Positions 1 to 7,915 are shown, counted from the stretch's first letter. The stretch: DNA of 64,000 nt from Corynebacterium sp. 13CS0277 (GCF_002994655.1 NZ_PPDL01000013.1:27652-91651); one strand, 5' to 3'. The notes: generated by a model from the sequence alone, not told the origin. Translations and numbers: made by a program.

Positions 1-225
1 GTGGCCAGCCCCGAGGACATCGACACCGCCATGGTGCTCGGCTACAAGTTCCCCGTCGGCCCGCTGAAACTCACCGACATCGTCGGCCTCGACGTGCGCC
101 TCGGCATCGCCGAATACCTCGAATCCACCCTCGGGGAGCGCTTCGCGCCCCCGCAGCTCATGCGCGACATGGTCGCCGAGGGCCGGCTGGGGAAGAAAAC
201 CGGCGCAGGTTTCTACACCTACTAG
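1..225 (+). CDS. 3-hydroxyacyl-CoA dehydrogenase, C-terminal fragment (cut by window edge)
   Basis: The frame is open from the first base, so the gene starts outside the window; the GTG at position 1 is an internal valine. The 74 visible residues match the C-terminal helical domain (3HCDH) of NAD-dependent 3-hydroxyacyl/3-hydroxybutyryl-CoA dehydrogenases: a GYKFPVGPLKLTDIVGLD stretch (residues 14-31) and the terminal GRLGKKTGAGFY motif typical of the family end. These enzymes oxidise 3-hydroxyacyl-CoA to 3-oxoacyl-CoA. With a PaaI-like thioesterase and PaaZ next door, a PaaH/PaaC-type role in phenylacetate breakdown is likely, but the N-terminal Rossmann domain cannot be checked. The stop overlaps that of the convergent thioesterase by 4 nt. 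Confidence 0.85.
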   Translation: MASPEDIDTAMVLGYKFPVGPLKLTDIVGLDVRLGIAEYLESTLGERFAPPQLMRDMVAEGRLGKKTGAGFYTY

Positions 226-617
226 CGCTCCACCAGGGCGTTCGTGATGCGGGCGGTGCACAGCCGCCGGCCCGCCTCGTCGACGAGGACCACCTCGTGG
301 CTCGTCAACGTCCGCCCCAGCTTGATGGCGGTGGCGGTGGCGGTCACGAACCCCTCGGTGGCGCTGCGGTGGTGGGTGGCGTTGATATCCACCCCGACGG
401 CCACCTTGCCGGACGCGGAGGCATGAATGACGGCAGCCCAGCTGCCCACCGCCTCCGCGAGGCACACCATCGCACCCCCGTGCAGTAGGCCTAAGGACTG
501 CCGATTGCCCTCCACGGGCATGCGGGCCACGACCCGCTCGGCGGACTGCTCGAGGACCTCGACGCCCATCTTCTCGTCAAGCTGGCCGAGGACAATCTCC
601 CACGTGTCTTTGCACAT
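222..617 (-). CDS. PaaI-like hotdog acyl-CoA thioesterase
   Basis: About 131 residues, the usual length of single-domain hotdog thioesterases. The signature is LLHGGAMVCLAEAVGSWAA (residues about 45-63), in which the HGG turn and the following acidic helix residue form the active site of the PaaI/YbgC-like group. PaaI hydrolyses ring-hydroxylated phenylacetyl-CoA to free CoA trapped by failed ring opening, which fits the adjacent paaZ; a general medium-chain thioesterase remains possible. ATG at 617 is preferred because AAGGTGGAGG lies directly before it; a GTG three codons upstream is the alternative. Divergent from paaZ, so the roughly 60 bp between them must hold both promoters. Confidence 0.8.
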   Translation of the reverse strand: MCKDTWEIVLGQLDEKMGVEVLEQSAERVVARMPVEGNRQSLGLLHGGAMVCLAEAVGSWAAVIHASASGKVAVGVDINATHHRSATEGFVTATATAIKLGRTLTSHEVVLVDEAGRRLCTARITNALVER

Positions 618-679
618 GCCCTCCACCTTACCGACCGGATAGTCGGCAGGTGTTCTCTTCTCAACAAAGGATGACTCAC

Positions 680-2749
680 ATGACCACCCCCGTTCTGCCC
701 AGCTACCTCGGCGACACCTGGGTCGCCCCCGACAACCCCACCCGCGCCGCCCTCGCCGTCGACGCCTCCACCGGCGCCGAACTCTACCGGGTCTCCACCG
801 AGGGCCTCGACATCGCCGCCGCCGTCGACTACGCCCGCACCACCGGGCAGCGCAGCCTGGGCGCGCTCACCTTCCACGAGCGGGCCCTGAAGCTCAAGGA
901 GTTGGCTACCTACCTCAACGACCACCGCGAGGAACTCTACGAGATCTCCGCGCGCACGGGTGCGACCCGCCGCGACAGCCTCATCGACATCGACGGCGGC
1001 ATCAGCACCCTGTTCACCTTCTCCTCCAAAGCCCGCCGCGAACTACCGAACTCGCAGGTCATTGTCGACGGGCCCACGGAGGTGCTGTCCAAGGACGGAT
1101 CCTTCCTCGGCACCCATATCTACACCCCGCTGCTGGGGGTGGCCGTGCAGATCAACGCCTTCAACTTCCCCGTGTGGGGCATGCTCGAAAAATTCGCCCC
1201 CGCCTTCATCGCCGGGGTCCCCACCATCGTCAAGCCCGCCACCCCCACCGGCTACCTCACGGAAGCCTGCGTGCGGCTCATCGTCGACTCCGGCATCCTG
1301 CCCGCAGGCGCACTGAGCCTCATCTCCGGCTCCGCCCGCGACCTGCTCGACTACCTCGATTACCGCGACCATGTCGCATTCACCGGCTCCGCGGCGACCG
1401 CGAACCTGCTGCGCAGCCACCGCAACGTCGCCGAGGGTGGCGTGCGCTTCACCGCGGAGGCCGACTCCCTCAACGCCGCCATCCTCGGGCCCGACGCCGA
1501 CGACGCCGAATACCAGGCCTACCTCAAGGTGCTGTTCCAGGAACTCGCCGCCAAAGCTGGGCAGAAGTGCACCGCCATCCGCCGCGCCATCGTGCCGGCG
1601 GACCTCGTGGAGAAGGTCGCCCGCGACCTCGCCGCCCAGGTCGAGGCCAAGGTGCGTCTCGGCGACCCCCGGGACGACGGCACCACTATGGGGCCGCTGG
1701 CCTCCACCGAGCAGTGCGCCGACGTCACCCGCGCCGTCGAGGCACTCATCGCCGCCGGCGGGAACGTCGTCCTCGGCGGCCCCGAAGGCGCGGAGGGGGC
1801 GTTCTTCCCGCCGACGATCCTCACCTTCACCGGTGAGACCCCCGACGCCGTCCACGACACGGAAGCCTTCGGCCCCGTCGTCAGCATCCTCGGCTACCGC
1901 GACCTCGACGAGGCCATCGCACTCGCCGCCCGCGGCCAGGGCTCCCTCGTCGCCACCGTGTGCACCCACGATCCGGCGGTGGCCCGCACCCTCGCCCGCG
2001 GCATCGCCGCCCACCACGGCCGCATCCACCTCCTCGACCGCGACGACGCGAAGACCACCACCGGCCACGGCTCGCCCCTGCCGCACCTCATCCACGGCGG
2101 CCCCGGCCGCGCCGGCGGCGGCGAAGAACTCGGCGGCATCCGCGGCGTCAAGCACTACATGCAGCGCACCGCCCTCCAGGGCACGCCCGACCACCTCACC
2201 GCTATCACCGGCCAGTGGCACCGCGGTGCCACCACCCAGCGCGTCACCCGCGCCGACGTCGAGAACGGCACCGCCGACCACCCCTTCCAAAAGGACTTGA
2301 GTGAAATGCGGCTCGGCGACCAATTCGCCTCCGACCTGCGGGAGGTCACCCTCGACGACATCACCCACTTCGCGGAGACCACCGGCGATACTTTCTACGC
2401 CCACACCGACGAAGACGCCGCCGCCGCCAACCCCTTCTTCCCCCGCCGCGTCGCCCACGGCTACCTCCTCGTCAGCTGGGCCGCAGGCCTGTTCGTCGAA
2501 CCCGCCCCGGGGCCGGTGCTCGCGAACTACGGGTTGGAGAACCTCCGCTTCGTCACCCCCGTCACCTACGGCGACAGCATCCGCGTCGAACTCACCGCGA
2601 AGAAGATCACCCCCCGCGTCACCGACGACTACGGCGAAGTCGCCTGGGACACCGTGCTGTACAACCAGAACGACGAACTCGTCGCCACCTACGACGTGCT
2701 CACCCTCGTCGAAAAGCAGCGCACCACGCCCAAGCCCACCCGCGGCTAA
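680..2749 (+). CDS. paaZ: PaaZ: bifunctional oxepin-CoA hydrolase / semialdehyde dehydrogenase
   Basis: A protein of 689 residues, close to the about 680 of E. coli PaaZ. Residues 1-520 are an aldehyde dehydrogenase: FTGSAAT NAD-binding segment, ALDH glutamate in FTAEADSLN, and nucleophilic Cys near residue 297 in AGQKCTAIRR. Residues about 540-689 are a MaoC-like hotdog hydratase with a characteristic FPRRVAHGYLL segment. In the phenylacetate pathway the C-terminal domain opens the oxepin-CoA ring and the N-terminal domain oxidises the resulting semialdehyde. The start at 680 is chosen because AAAGG sits 9 nt upstream; ATG 671 and GTG 650 are in frame but poorly placed. The 3' end abuts HNH cassette A, whose first hairpin may serve as the paaZ terminator. 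Confidence 0.93.
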   Translation: MTTPVLPSYLGDTWVAPDNPTRAALAVDASTGAELYRVSTEGLDIAAAVDYARTTGQRSLGALTFHERALKLKELATYLNDHREELYEISARTGATRRDSLIDIDGGISTLFTFSSKARRELPNSQVIVDGPTEVLSKDGSFLGTHIYTPLLGVAVQINAFNFPVWGMLEKFAPAFIAGVPTIVKPATPTGYLTEACVRLIVDSGILPAGALSLISGSARDLLDYLDYRDHVAFTGSAATANLLRSHRNVAEGGVRFTAEADSLNAAILGPDADDAEYQAYLKVLFQELAAKAGQKCTAIRRAIVPADLVEKVARDLAAQVEAKVRLGDPRDDGTTMGPLASTEQCADVTRAVEALIAAGGNVVLGGPEGAEGAFFPPTILTFTGETPDAVHDTEAFGPVVSILGYRDLDEAIALAARGQGSLVATVCTHDPAVARTLARGIAAHHGRIHLLDRDDAKTTTGHGSPLPHLIHGGPGRAGGGEELGGIRGVKHYMQRTALQGTPDHLTAITGQWHRGATTQRVTRADVENGTADHPFQKDLSEMRLGDQFASDLREVTLDDITHFAETTGDTFYAHTDEDAAAANPFFPRRVAHGYLLVSWAAGLFVEPAPGPVLANYGLENLRFVTPVTYGDSIRVELTAKKITPRVTDDYGEVAWDTVLYNQNDELVATYDVLTLVEKQRTTPKPTRG

Positions 2750-2774
2750 GGCCAGGCCACTGGCCACACCCAAC

Positions 2775-2804
2775 GCCCCCGTCGCAGCGCGCGGCGGGGG
2801 CTTT
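2775..2804 (+). terminator. Hairpin after paaZ, inside repeat copy A
   Basis: GCCCCC (2775-2780) pairs with GGGGGC (2796-2801) and is followed by TTT. It is part of the repeat unit and is present identically at 33110-33139 behind purL, so each host gene appears to use the terminator that the cassette carries. Confidence 0.7.
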
Positions 2805-2931
2805 GTCGTGCCTGTGGACCAAGGTTCGCACCCCCTACCACCTGCGCACACGGTGTGGGCGGGGTGAGTTATCCACAGGCTTGCGCGCACCCCCTAGATT
2901 TCCGGGTTGCTGTGCTCTTAGGGTGTGCGGC

Positions 2932-4188
2932 ATGGATTGGATCAGCCTCACCCAGGCCATGCCCAGCATGACCTCCGAACAGCGGCGCGCAGCGATGGAA
3001 CAAGCGCAGCCGCAGCTTCGCGCTGCCCAACACCTCCTCGCCGAATACGCCTACTACGCCGATCAAGACAACGCCGGTGACGAGGTCGCCTCCCCACGCA
3101 CCGAGGACTACCTCGCAGAGCTTTATGCTGTGCCCGCCCGGGAAGCAAAGAAGCTCATCACCCGGGGTGCGTCGATGTACAAGCCGGTGCGGAAAGACCA
3201 GCGCGCAGCCCAAGCCGAATTCCGCGACATGCACCTGAGTGGGCAGCTGAGTGACGCCACGGTCGATGACATCAATGCTGCGGTGGTGAAAGCCAATGAG
3301 GGCAAGGCCACCCCGGAGGATCCCACCGCGCGGTTGGAGTTGGCCCGCCTGGTGGCTGGTCGGCCGATCAAGGACGCGAAGCGCATGTTGAAGGAGCGGC
3401 AGGAGCCGGCTTCGGATCGTGAGCCTGCGAAGCCGGGGGCGGAAAGCCTGCACTGGAGCAGCACCACGGACGCTGATGGCTTGTACACGTTGACGGCGAA
3501 GTGTGATCCGACGACGAAGGGTCTTCTTGATGGGTTTATCGCCCAGGGGGAGGCCGTGATGAAGGGCGCTTTGCGGCACTCGAAGAAGACCAAGAAGAAG
3601 GATGATGAGGGGCCGAACCCGGCGTGGCTTGCGATCGAGGGTTTGAAGCGGGCTATCACTGTGGGTAGTGGGGCGCCTGCCCTGGTGGTCAGTGTCACTG
3701 CCCAGGAGTTGCTCGGCACGCAGGCTGAGTATCTAGCAAGCACCGGTGGCACGTTGAATGGCCACGAGGTGCAGGCACTGATCGATGAGGCGGATTGGTG
3801 GTTGTGTATCCACGATCCGGTCACCTTCGTCCCCATCGCACTGGGGCGCACGGAGAGGCTTGCGTCGGTGGCGCAGCGGATTGCGTTGCACGCGGAGCAG
3901 GGTGTGTGCCAGGCAGACGGCTGTAATCAGGGCAGTGCCCGGTGTCAGGTGCATCATTTGAAGGCCTGGCGGTACGGCGGCAAAACCGACGTCGACAATC
4001 TCGCGTTGCTGTGTGCCAGGCATCATGGGCTGAACCGGGACGCGGGGCCGAACCGCAGCCGGGGCCAGTTCCAGAGGGACGCTGACGGCAGGGTGAGGTT
4101 TAAGTTCCGTGGCCGGGCCACGGCAGGAGAGTCGACGATGTCGCGGTTCGCAGCGGGTGAGACGTTGCGGCACTTGCGGGGGCCGTAA
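2932..4188 (+). CDS. DUF222 / HNH endonuclease domain protein, copy A
   Basis: This 418-residue protein has an N-terminal helical DUF222 (13E12 repeat family) region (about 1-300) and a C-terminal HNH nuclease motif (about 325-370). The motif shows CQADGCNQG, the QVHHLKAWRYGG His-His pair, the DNLALLC Asn, and CARHHG, that is, the zinc Cys pairs and catalytic His of HNH enzymes. Such genes are multicopy in Actinobacteria and are presumed DNA-nicking or mobile; their true role is unknown. The ATG is chosen because TAGGGT ends exactly 7 nt upstream with no Shine-Dalgarno sequence, the leaderless pattern seen elsewhere in the window. The product is about 96% identical to the 33267-34526 protein (roughly 17 substitutions and one extra Lys there). 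Confidence 0.9.
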   Translation: MDWISLTQAMPSMTSEQRRAAMEQAQPQLRAAQHLLAEYAYYADQDNAGDEVASPRTEDYLAELYAVPAREAKKLITRGASMYKPVRKDQRAAQAEFRDMHLSGQLSDATVDDINAAVVKANEGKATPEDPTARLELARLVAGRPIKDAKRMLKERQEPASDREPAKPGAESLHWSSTTDADGLYTLTAKCDPTTKGLLDGFIAQGEAVMKGALRHSKKTKKKDDEGPNPAWLAIEGLKRAITVGSGAPALVVSVTAQELLGTQAEYLASTGGTLNGHEVQALIDEADWWLCIHDPVTFVPIALGRTERLASVAQRIALHAEQGVCQADGCNQGSARCQVHHLKAWRYGGKTDVDNLALLCARHHGLNRDAGPNRSRGQFQRDADGRVRFKFRGRATAGESTMSRFAAGETLRHLRGP

Positions 4189-4204
4189 GTAGTGGGGCGT
4201 GAGC

Positions 4205-4235
4205 AGCCCCCGGATCCAGGGGTGGTCCGGGGGCT
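4205..4235 (+). terminator. Hairpin closing HNH cassette A
   Basis: AGCCCCCGGA (4205-4214) and TCCGGGGGCT (4226-4235) form a perfect 10-bp stem. There is no T run, so it may work as a bidirectional or Rho-assisted stop between the HNH gene and the convergent Excalibur gene. The same hairpin is at 34543-34573. Confidence 0.6.
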
Positions 4236-4246
4236 ACTCGTCGTGC

Positions 4247-4987
4247 CTAAAAACAGTTCTTCGGCACGCTCTCGCAGGCAACACCATCGTGATCCCCGTC
4301 GAGGCGGGAGACATAATCCGGGTTGCCTTGATACATGGGGGCAATGCCCAGCTTGTACGCCTGGCAGCAGTTACTCGCGTACACGGGCTTGGGTTCCTCC
4401 GGCGGGGGAGCAAGGAACCCGACAGGCGCCTCCGGGGTCTCCTCCGGAACATTCGCCTCGACGACCTCCGGGGTGGGCTCCACCGGAGGCAGCGGCGCAG
4501 GCTCCTCCATCGGCTCCGGCGTGGGCTCCTCGGTGGTGATGATCGTCGTGGTGCTGCTGGTGGTCCGCGCAGAGCTACTCGTGGTCCGCGTGGTGCTGCT
4601 CGTGCTGCTGCTGGTGCGCGTTGTGCTGCTCGTGGTCGTGGAACTCGTCGTTTCCGGGGCGGCGGGCTGCTGCTCTTCGAGTTCCTCAGTGTCTGCCATG
4701 GCTATGCCACTGATGGCCAGCACGATAGTTGCGATCCACACCTTGCCCCAGTGGCGCGGCCTGCGGGGTGTCGAGCCTGCGGGTACCAGGCTGTTGGTGG
4801 CGGCGCGGGAGTCCTGCGCATCCTTCCACAGCATCCACGCGCCCGGTAGGCCGAGGCCGAGGCCGGTGAGGATGAAGCTGGGGCTGCCGACCAGCGGGCC
4901 GAAGACGATGAACATGGCCGCGAGGATGAACGAGACGAAGGCAAGCAGGCGCAGCAGCGCCTTGAGGGCACGAGAGAGGGGCGACAT
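4247..4987 (-). CDS. Membrane protein with C-terminal Excalibur calcium-binding domain
   Basis: A 246-residue protein. Hydrophobic segments at about 12-30, 33-52 and 84-97 are followed by a Ser/Thr-rich run (113-152), a Pro/Glu-rich linker (153-200) and a C-terminal Excalibur domain (about 204-240). The Excalibur domain carries the LDGDHDGVACE loop and paired cysteines (CCQAY, ACES). Excalibur is a short extracellular Ca-binding module with an EF-hand-like DxDxDG loop; its function in these proteins is unknown. The layout suggests anchoring in the membrane with the domain displayed on a flexible stalk through the wall. The stop codon touches the edge of repeat copy A. No clear Shine-Dalgarno sequence precedes the ATG. 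Confidence 0.8.
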   Translation of the reverse strand: MSPLSRALKALLRLLAFVSFILAAMFIVFGPLVGSPSFILTGLGLGLPGAWMLWKDAQDSRAATNSLVPAGSTPRRPRHWGKVWIATIVLAISGIAMADTEELEEQQPAAPETTSSTTTSSTTRTSSSTSSTTRTTSSSARTTSSTTTIITTEEPTPEPMEEPAPLPPVEPTPEVVEANVPEETPEAPVGFLAPPPEEPKPVYASNCCQAYKLGIAPMYQGNPDYVSRLDGDHDGVACESVPKNCF

Positions 4988-5070
4988 GGTACTTACAAGG
5001 GTGTGAACGGTTGGGGAGTTTCAGCATAAGCCACGAACGCAGTGGTGGAAGTTTCAGTACCCTGGGCCCT

Positions 5071-5640
5071 ATGACGAGCACCACACCGCAGCCTTCGACG
5101 CGTGAGCGCATCCTGGAGCAGGCGCGCCTGTTGTTTTCCTCCCGCTCCTACGCGGACGTGTCAGTCAAGGACATTGCGGTGGCGGCGGGCGTGTCGCCCA
5201 GCCTGGTGATGAAGCACGGCATTTCCAAGGAGCGCATCTTTGAGGACACCTTGGATTTCTCCGCCTCCGGGGAGACGATGTTCGGCGGCCCTTTCCCTGA
5301 GGTGGGGCGCGCGGCCGTCGCCGAGACGCTGTCCGCCCCCATCGATGCCCCGTATTCGATGGTGCGGATCCTGTGCGTGGCCGGCGGCTCCGATGCGACG
5401 TTGGCGGCGATGGGGGAGCGCATCAAGCGCGACATTACGGGCCGGCTGTGCGCCCGCATAGCGGCGGAGGCGCCCCACCCGCACCCCGCCCCGGAGCAGC
5501 GCGCCCAGGCCGCCGTTGGGCTGCTCATCGGCTTGTCGTTCATGCGCCGCGTCGGCGACCCCGATTTCGCCACCCACCCGACAGAGGTGGTGGAGGACTA
5601 CTACGCGACACTCGTCCAGTCGGTCATTGACGGCTATTAG
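5071..5640 (+). CDS. TetR-family transcriptional regulator
   Basis: A protein of 189 residues. The N-terminal helix-turn-helix begins TRERILEQARLLFSSRSYADVSVKDIAVAAGVSPS-like at residues about 9-45, in the register typical of TetR, although the usual recognition-helix YYHF is replaced by LVMKHG. The C-terminal ligand domain is not assignable. The start at 5071 is supported by a -10 hexamer TACCCT ending 7 nt upstream, a leaderless arrangement; an upstream in-frame ATG at 5011 lies too far back. It runs convergently into the GntP permease gene with a 4-nt stop overlap, so control of that gene is possible but not shown by position. Confidence 0.82.
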   Translation: MTSTTPQPSTRERILEQARLLFSSRSYADVSVKDIAVAAGVSPSLVMKHGISKERIFEDTLDFSASGETMFGGPFPEVGRAAVAETLSAPIDAPYSMVRILCVAGGSDATLAAMGERIKRDITGRLCARIAAEAPHPHPAPEQRAQAAVGLLIGLSFMRRVGDPDFATHPTEVVEDYYATLVQSVIDGY

Positions 5641-7142
5641 GCCACCAGGTGCACCAGGCCGAGTACGACGCCGAGGACGATGATGGGCACCGCGATCGTG
5701 ACCGCCGCGATGTCCTTGTAGGACTGCTTGTGGGTCATGTTGCACACCAGCAGCATCGTGAGGATGGCGCCGTTGTGCGGCAAGGAATCGAAGGACACGG
5801 ACGCCATCGCGATGATGCGGTGCAGCAGCTCGACTGACAGGCCCTCCTGGGCGGCCATTGTGGAGAGCTGGTCGGCGAACGCCTCCAAGGTGATGGAGAG
5901 GCCGCCGGCGCTGGAGCCCGTGATCCCGGAAATCACCGCCGTGGACAACACGCCCACGGTCAGTGCGCCGCCGCCGACCTCAAACAGGGAACTCTTGATG
6001 AAGGCAAACACCGCCAGGGACGCCACCACCGCGCCGTAGCCCACCTCGCTGGCAGTAGTGAAGCACGGCAGGATCGCATTCTTCGCCCCCTCGGACAGTT
6101 CGCTGAGCATCAGCGGCACGAGCCGGGGTCGCACCGCGAAGATGAGGATGATGGCGGTGACGATCGCGACGACGACACTCCACACGCCCTGCACGGCCGT
6201 AATGCTCGTCGCCCCGTACTTGTCCTCGGCGAGGTAGTCGAAGTTCATCCGCTGCGCGAAGACGCTGAGGAACAGGTAGTTCATGCCGATGACGACGGCC
6301 ACCGGTGCCAGGCCCATCAGCGCCCGCAACTGCCACCGGTTCGCGCCCGCGCCGGCAACATGCTCGACGTGGGTGTGGCTCGCCGGATCCTCCAGGTGCG
6401 TGACGACGTGCCCCGGCTCCACGTGCGGCTGCGGCTCAATCGCCGGCTCCACGAAGGGCACCGCCGCCGGGTCCGCCGGCGCATCCGCAGCCTCCGCGGG
6501 CAGGTACGTCTCCCCGGCGGCCCGCAACGCCCTGATGCGGTACTCCAACCACGCCATCCCCAACGTGAACATGATGACCGCAGCCACCAGCCCCAGCACC
6601 GGGGCCGCGTACGTCGTCGTCGCGAAATACCGCGTCGGAATCACGTTGTGCACCTGCGGGCTGCCCGGCAGCGCCGCCAGAGCAAACGTGATCGTGCCCA
6701 GCCCCAGCGCGGCCGGCATCAGCCGCTTCGGAATCCCCGCCTCCTGGAACAGTGCCGAGGCGATCGGAACGATCGTGAACGCCACCACCCAGGCGCTCAC
6801 GCCACCATAGGTCAACAGTGCCGTCGCTACAACGGTCGACAACATGGCCCGCTTCGGCCCAAAGAGGCGGGAAATACCCTGCGCCAAGTCCGCCGCCAAG
6901 CCGGAGGAACTCATCAACTTGCCGAAGATGGCGCCCGCAAGGAACAACGGGAAGAACGACACGATGAACTTCCCCAACGCAGGCATGAAGATCTGGGTAT
7001 ACGTCGCCAGGAGCGGCACGCCCGAAAACACCGCCGCCACGAGTGCCGCAATGGGGGCCACGGCCACGACGCTATGGCCGCGATAGGCCAACACCAGCAA
7101 GACGGCCAGGGACAATACGATGCCAAGAAGGGGAATCGTCAC
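5637..7142 (-). CDS. GntP-family permease (organic acid/gluconate:H+ symporter)
   Basis: This 501-residue polytopic membrane protein has about 12 hydrophobic segments. Family features include FFPLFLAGAIFGKLM, GGVSAWVVAF, PGSPQVHNVIPTRYF, and, in the second half, ITGSSAGGLSITLEAF and SFDSLPHNGAIL. A hydrophilic, His/Pro/Glu-rich loop of about 55 residues (200-255) sits in the middle and is longer than in enteric GntP. The substrate is a sugar acid or hydroxy acid such as gluconate, or 3-hydroxybutyrate, by family analogy. GTG 7142 is chosen over GTG 7157 because GGGAGG lies 5-6 nt before it. The promoter region is strikingly like that of mmsA, suggesting a role in catabolism of a branched-chain intermediate. 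Confidence 0.85.
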   Translation of the reverse strand: MTIPLLGIVLSLAVLLVLAYRGHSVVAVAPIAALVAAVFSGVPLLATYTQIFMPALGKFIVSFFPLFLAGAIFGKLMSSSGLAADLAQGISRLFGPKRAMLSTVVATALLTYGGVSAWVVAFTIVPIASALFQEAGIPKRLMPAALGLGTITFALAALPGSPQVHNVIPTRYFATTTYAAPVLGLVAAVIMFTLGMAWLEYRIRALRAAGETYLPAEAADAPADPAAVPFVEPAIEPQPHVEPGHVVTHLEDPASHTHVEHVAGAGANRWQLRALMGLAPVAVVIGMNYLFLSVFAQRMNFDYLAEDKYGATSITAVQGVWSVVVAIVTAIILIFAVRPRLVPLMLSELSEGAKNAILPCFTTASEVGYGAVVASLAVFAFIKSSLFEVGGGALTVGVLSTAVISGITGSSAGGLSITLEAFADQLSTMAAQEGLSVELLHRIIAMASVSFDSLPHNGAILTMLLVCNMTHKQSYKDIAAVTIAVPIIVLGVVLGLVHLVA

Positions 7143-7457
7143 GGGTACCTCCCACACGTGTCAGGAACATGCTGCACAGCGCAGCGTGGCTTGCGACACA
7201 GATTACTGTGAGCCGCGCAATGGTGCGGGATTTTTCGTGACGGTGAACACTATGCACCCCCACGGTGCAGGGGCAAGGCGCGCCGGCGGGGGTAACGCGT
7301 GCTGTGACAAAGTCCATGGCCGCAGCAATTCTCAGCGTTGTCCCTGATAATGCGCGGTCGACGCAGGGGCGTGGCGAAAGAGTGTGACAGGGGGACCGAT
7401 GCGTCCGGCCTGTCGGTGATAGCGTGGCGGCACCCAGGCGACGGACAAGGGGCGGCA
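7143..7457. promoter_or_regulatory. Gene-free stretch with gntP promoter and operator
   Basis: The divergent region between gntP and the small gene at 7458. For gntP (minus strand) a TAATCT -10 lies within GGCTCACAGTAATCTGTG. A palindrome GGTGAA-CACTA-TGCACC (7242-7258) lies 35 bp from the conserved TGTGAGCC box (7207-7214). The same two boxes at the same 35-bp spacing occur before mmsA (10694-10745). No further gene is seen here. Confidence 0.6.
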
Positions 7458-7712
7458 ATGGCGTGGTGGAAACGACTCTTTAAGAAGAAGGAATCCCAGG
7501 ACGACAAGGGATACTTCTACGTTGTCCGCCCTGACGGCGAACTGCTCCGGGCTGAGTACAGGACGTACGGGCCGCCGGGGACGGTCCCTATCCTGCCTGA
7601 CGGTTACCTTGAGAGCCTCACCGATGAGGACTTCGAGGAAATGGCGCGGGACTTTGACCGCGCCGTCGCGAACGCCACGCCTATCAACGAGACTGCAGGG
7701 GGCAAGAGATGA
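7458..7712 (+). CDS. Small conserved-looking protein, first of a tandem pair
   Basis: I do not recognise this 84-residue protein. It starts with a basic patch (WWKRLFKKKE) and then has a block GYFYVVRPDGELLRAEY...GPPGTVPILPDGYLES that is clearly shared with the next gene, followed by an acidic helix. No signal peptide or membrane segment is visible. ATG 7458 is preceded by AAGGGGCGGCA, a usable ribosome binding site. Its stop overlaps the next start by 4 nt (ATGA), implying translational coupling. G+C looks lower than in the neighbouring catabolic genes. A nucleic-acid or membrane-surface binding role could be imagined from the charge, but nothing supports a specific function. Confidence 0.7.
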   Translation: MAWWKRLFKKKESQDDKGYFYVVRPDGELLRAEYRTYGPPGTVPILPDGYLESLTDEDFEEMARDFDRAVANATPINETAGGKR

Positions 7713-7915
7713 CGTGGCTGCGTCGCCGCAAGAATAGAGGCCGCCGACTCGCGAGGGGCACGTACTACATCCTTCACCCCAATGGTGAGCTGGAGCGGGT
7801 TGACTACGAGTCTGACGGTCCCCTCGGAACGGATCCCTATCTCTCGCCTGAATACGTGGAAGAGATGATCGAGGCCGTCGTCAATCGTGCTCGTCAGCGA
7901 GCCGGCTTGGAGTAG
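7709..7915 (+). CDS. Small protein, second of the tandem pair
   Basis: This 68-residue protein is paralogous to the preceding gene: after a very basic start (WLRRRKNRGRR) it has GTYYILHPNGELERVDY...GPLGTDPYLSPEYVEE, matching the neighbour at about half the positions of the core (Y-x2-x-P-x-GEL-x-R-x2-Y-x3-GP-x-GT-x-P-x-L). The function is unknown. It is coupled to the first gene by an ATGA overlap. The last 22 nt overlap the 3' end of the opposing small membrane protein gene at 7894-8121. The family could not be named from the sequence. Confidence 0.68.
   Translation: MTWLRRRKNRGRRLARGTYYILHPNGELERVDYESDGPLGTDPYLSPEYVEEMIEAVVNRARQRAGLE

Larger units (their letters stand above)
2773..4247 (+). 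repeat. Dispersed direct repeat, copy A (DUF222-HNH cassette)
   Basis: These 1475 bp correspond, without indels other than one codon, to 33108-34585 (1478 bp). The unit includes an upstream GCCCCC/GGGGGC hairpin with a short T run, a leaderless promoter, the whole HNH gene, and a downstream 10-bp perfect hairpin. Similarity stops abruptly on both sides: 24 bp after the paaZ stop on the left, and at the first base of the complement of the stop codon of the opposing Excalibur gene on the right. Confidence 0.92.

Noticed and set aside
1043..2890. Long minus-strand open frame antisense to paaZ
   Set aside because: Composition is Gly/Val/Ala-rich without any domain, typical of the complement of a G+C-rich gene.
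2932..4188. HNH gene as a group I/II intron or intein homing endonuclease
   Set aside because: It is a free-standing gene with its own promoter between intact genes; no intron fold or splice junction is visible in paaZ or purL.
7207..7258. GlxR/CRP site before gntP and mmsA
   Set aside because: The palindrome has 7 nt between GTGA and TCAC, whereas the GlxR consensus TGTGA-N6-TCACA has 6; another regulator is more likely.
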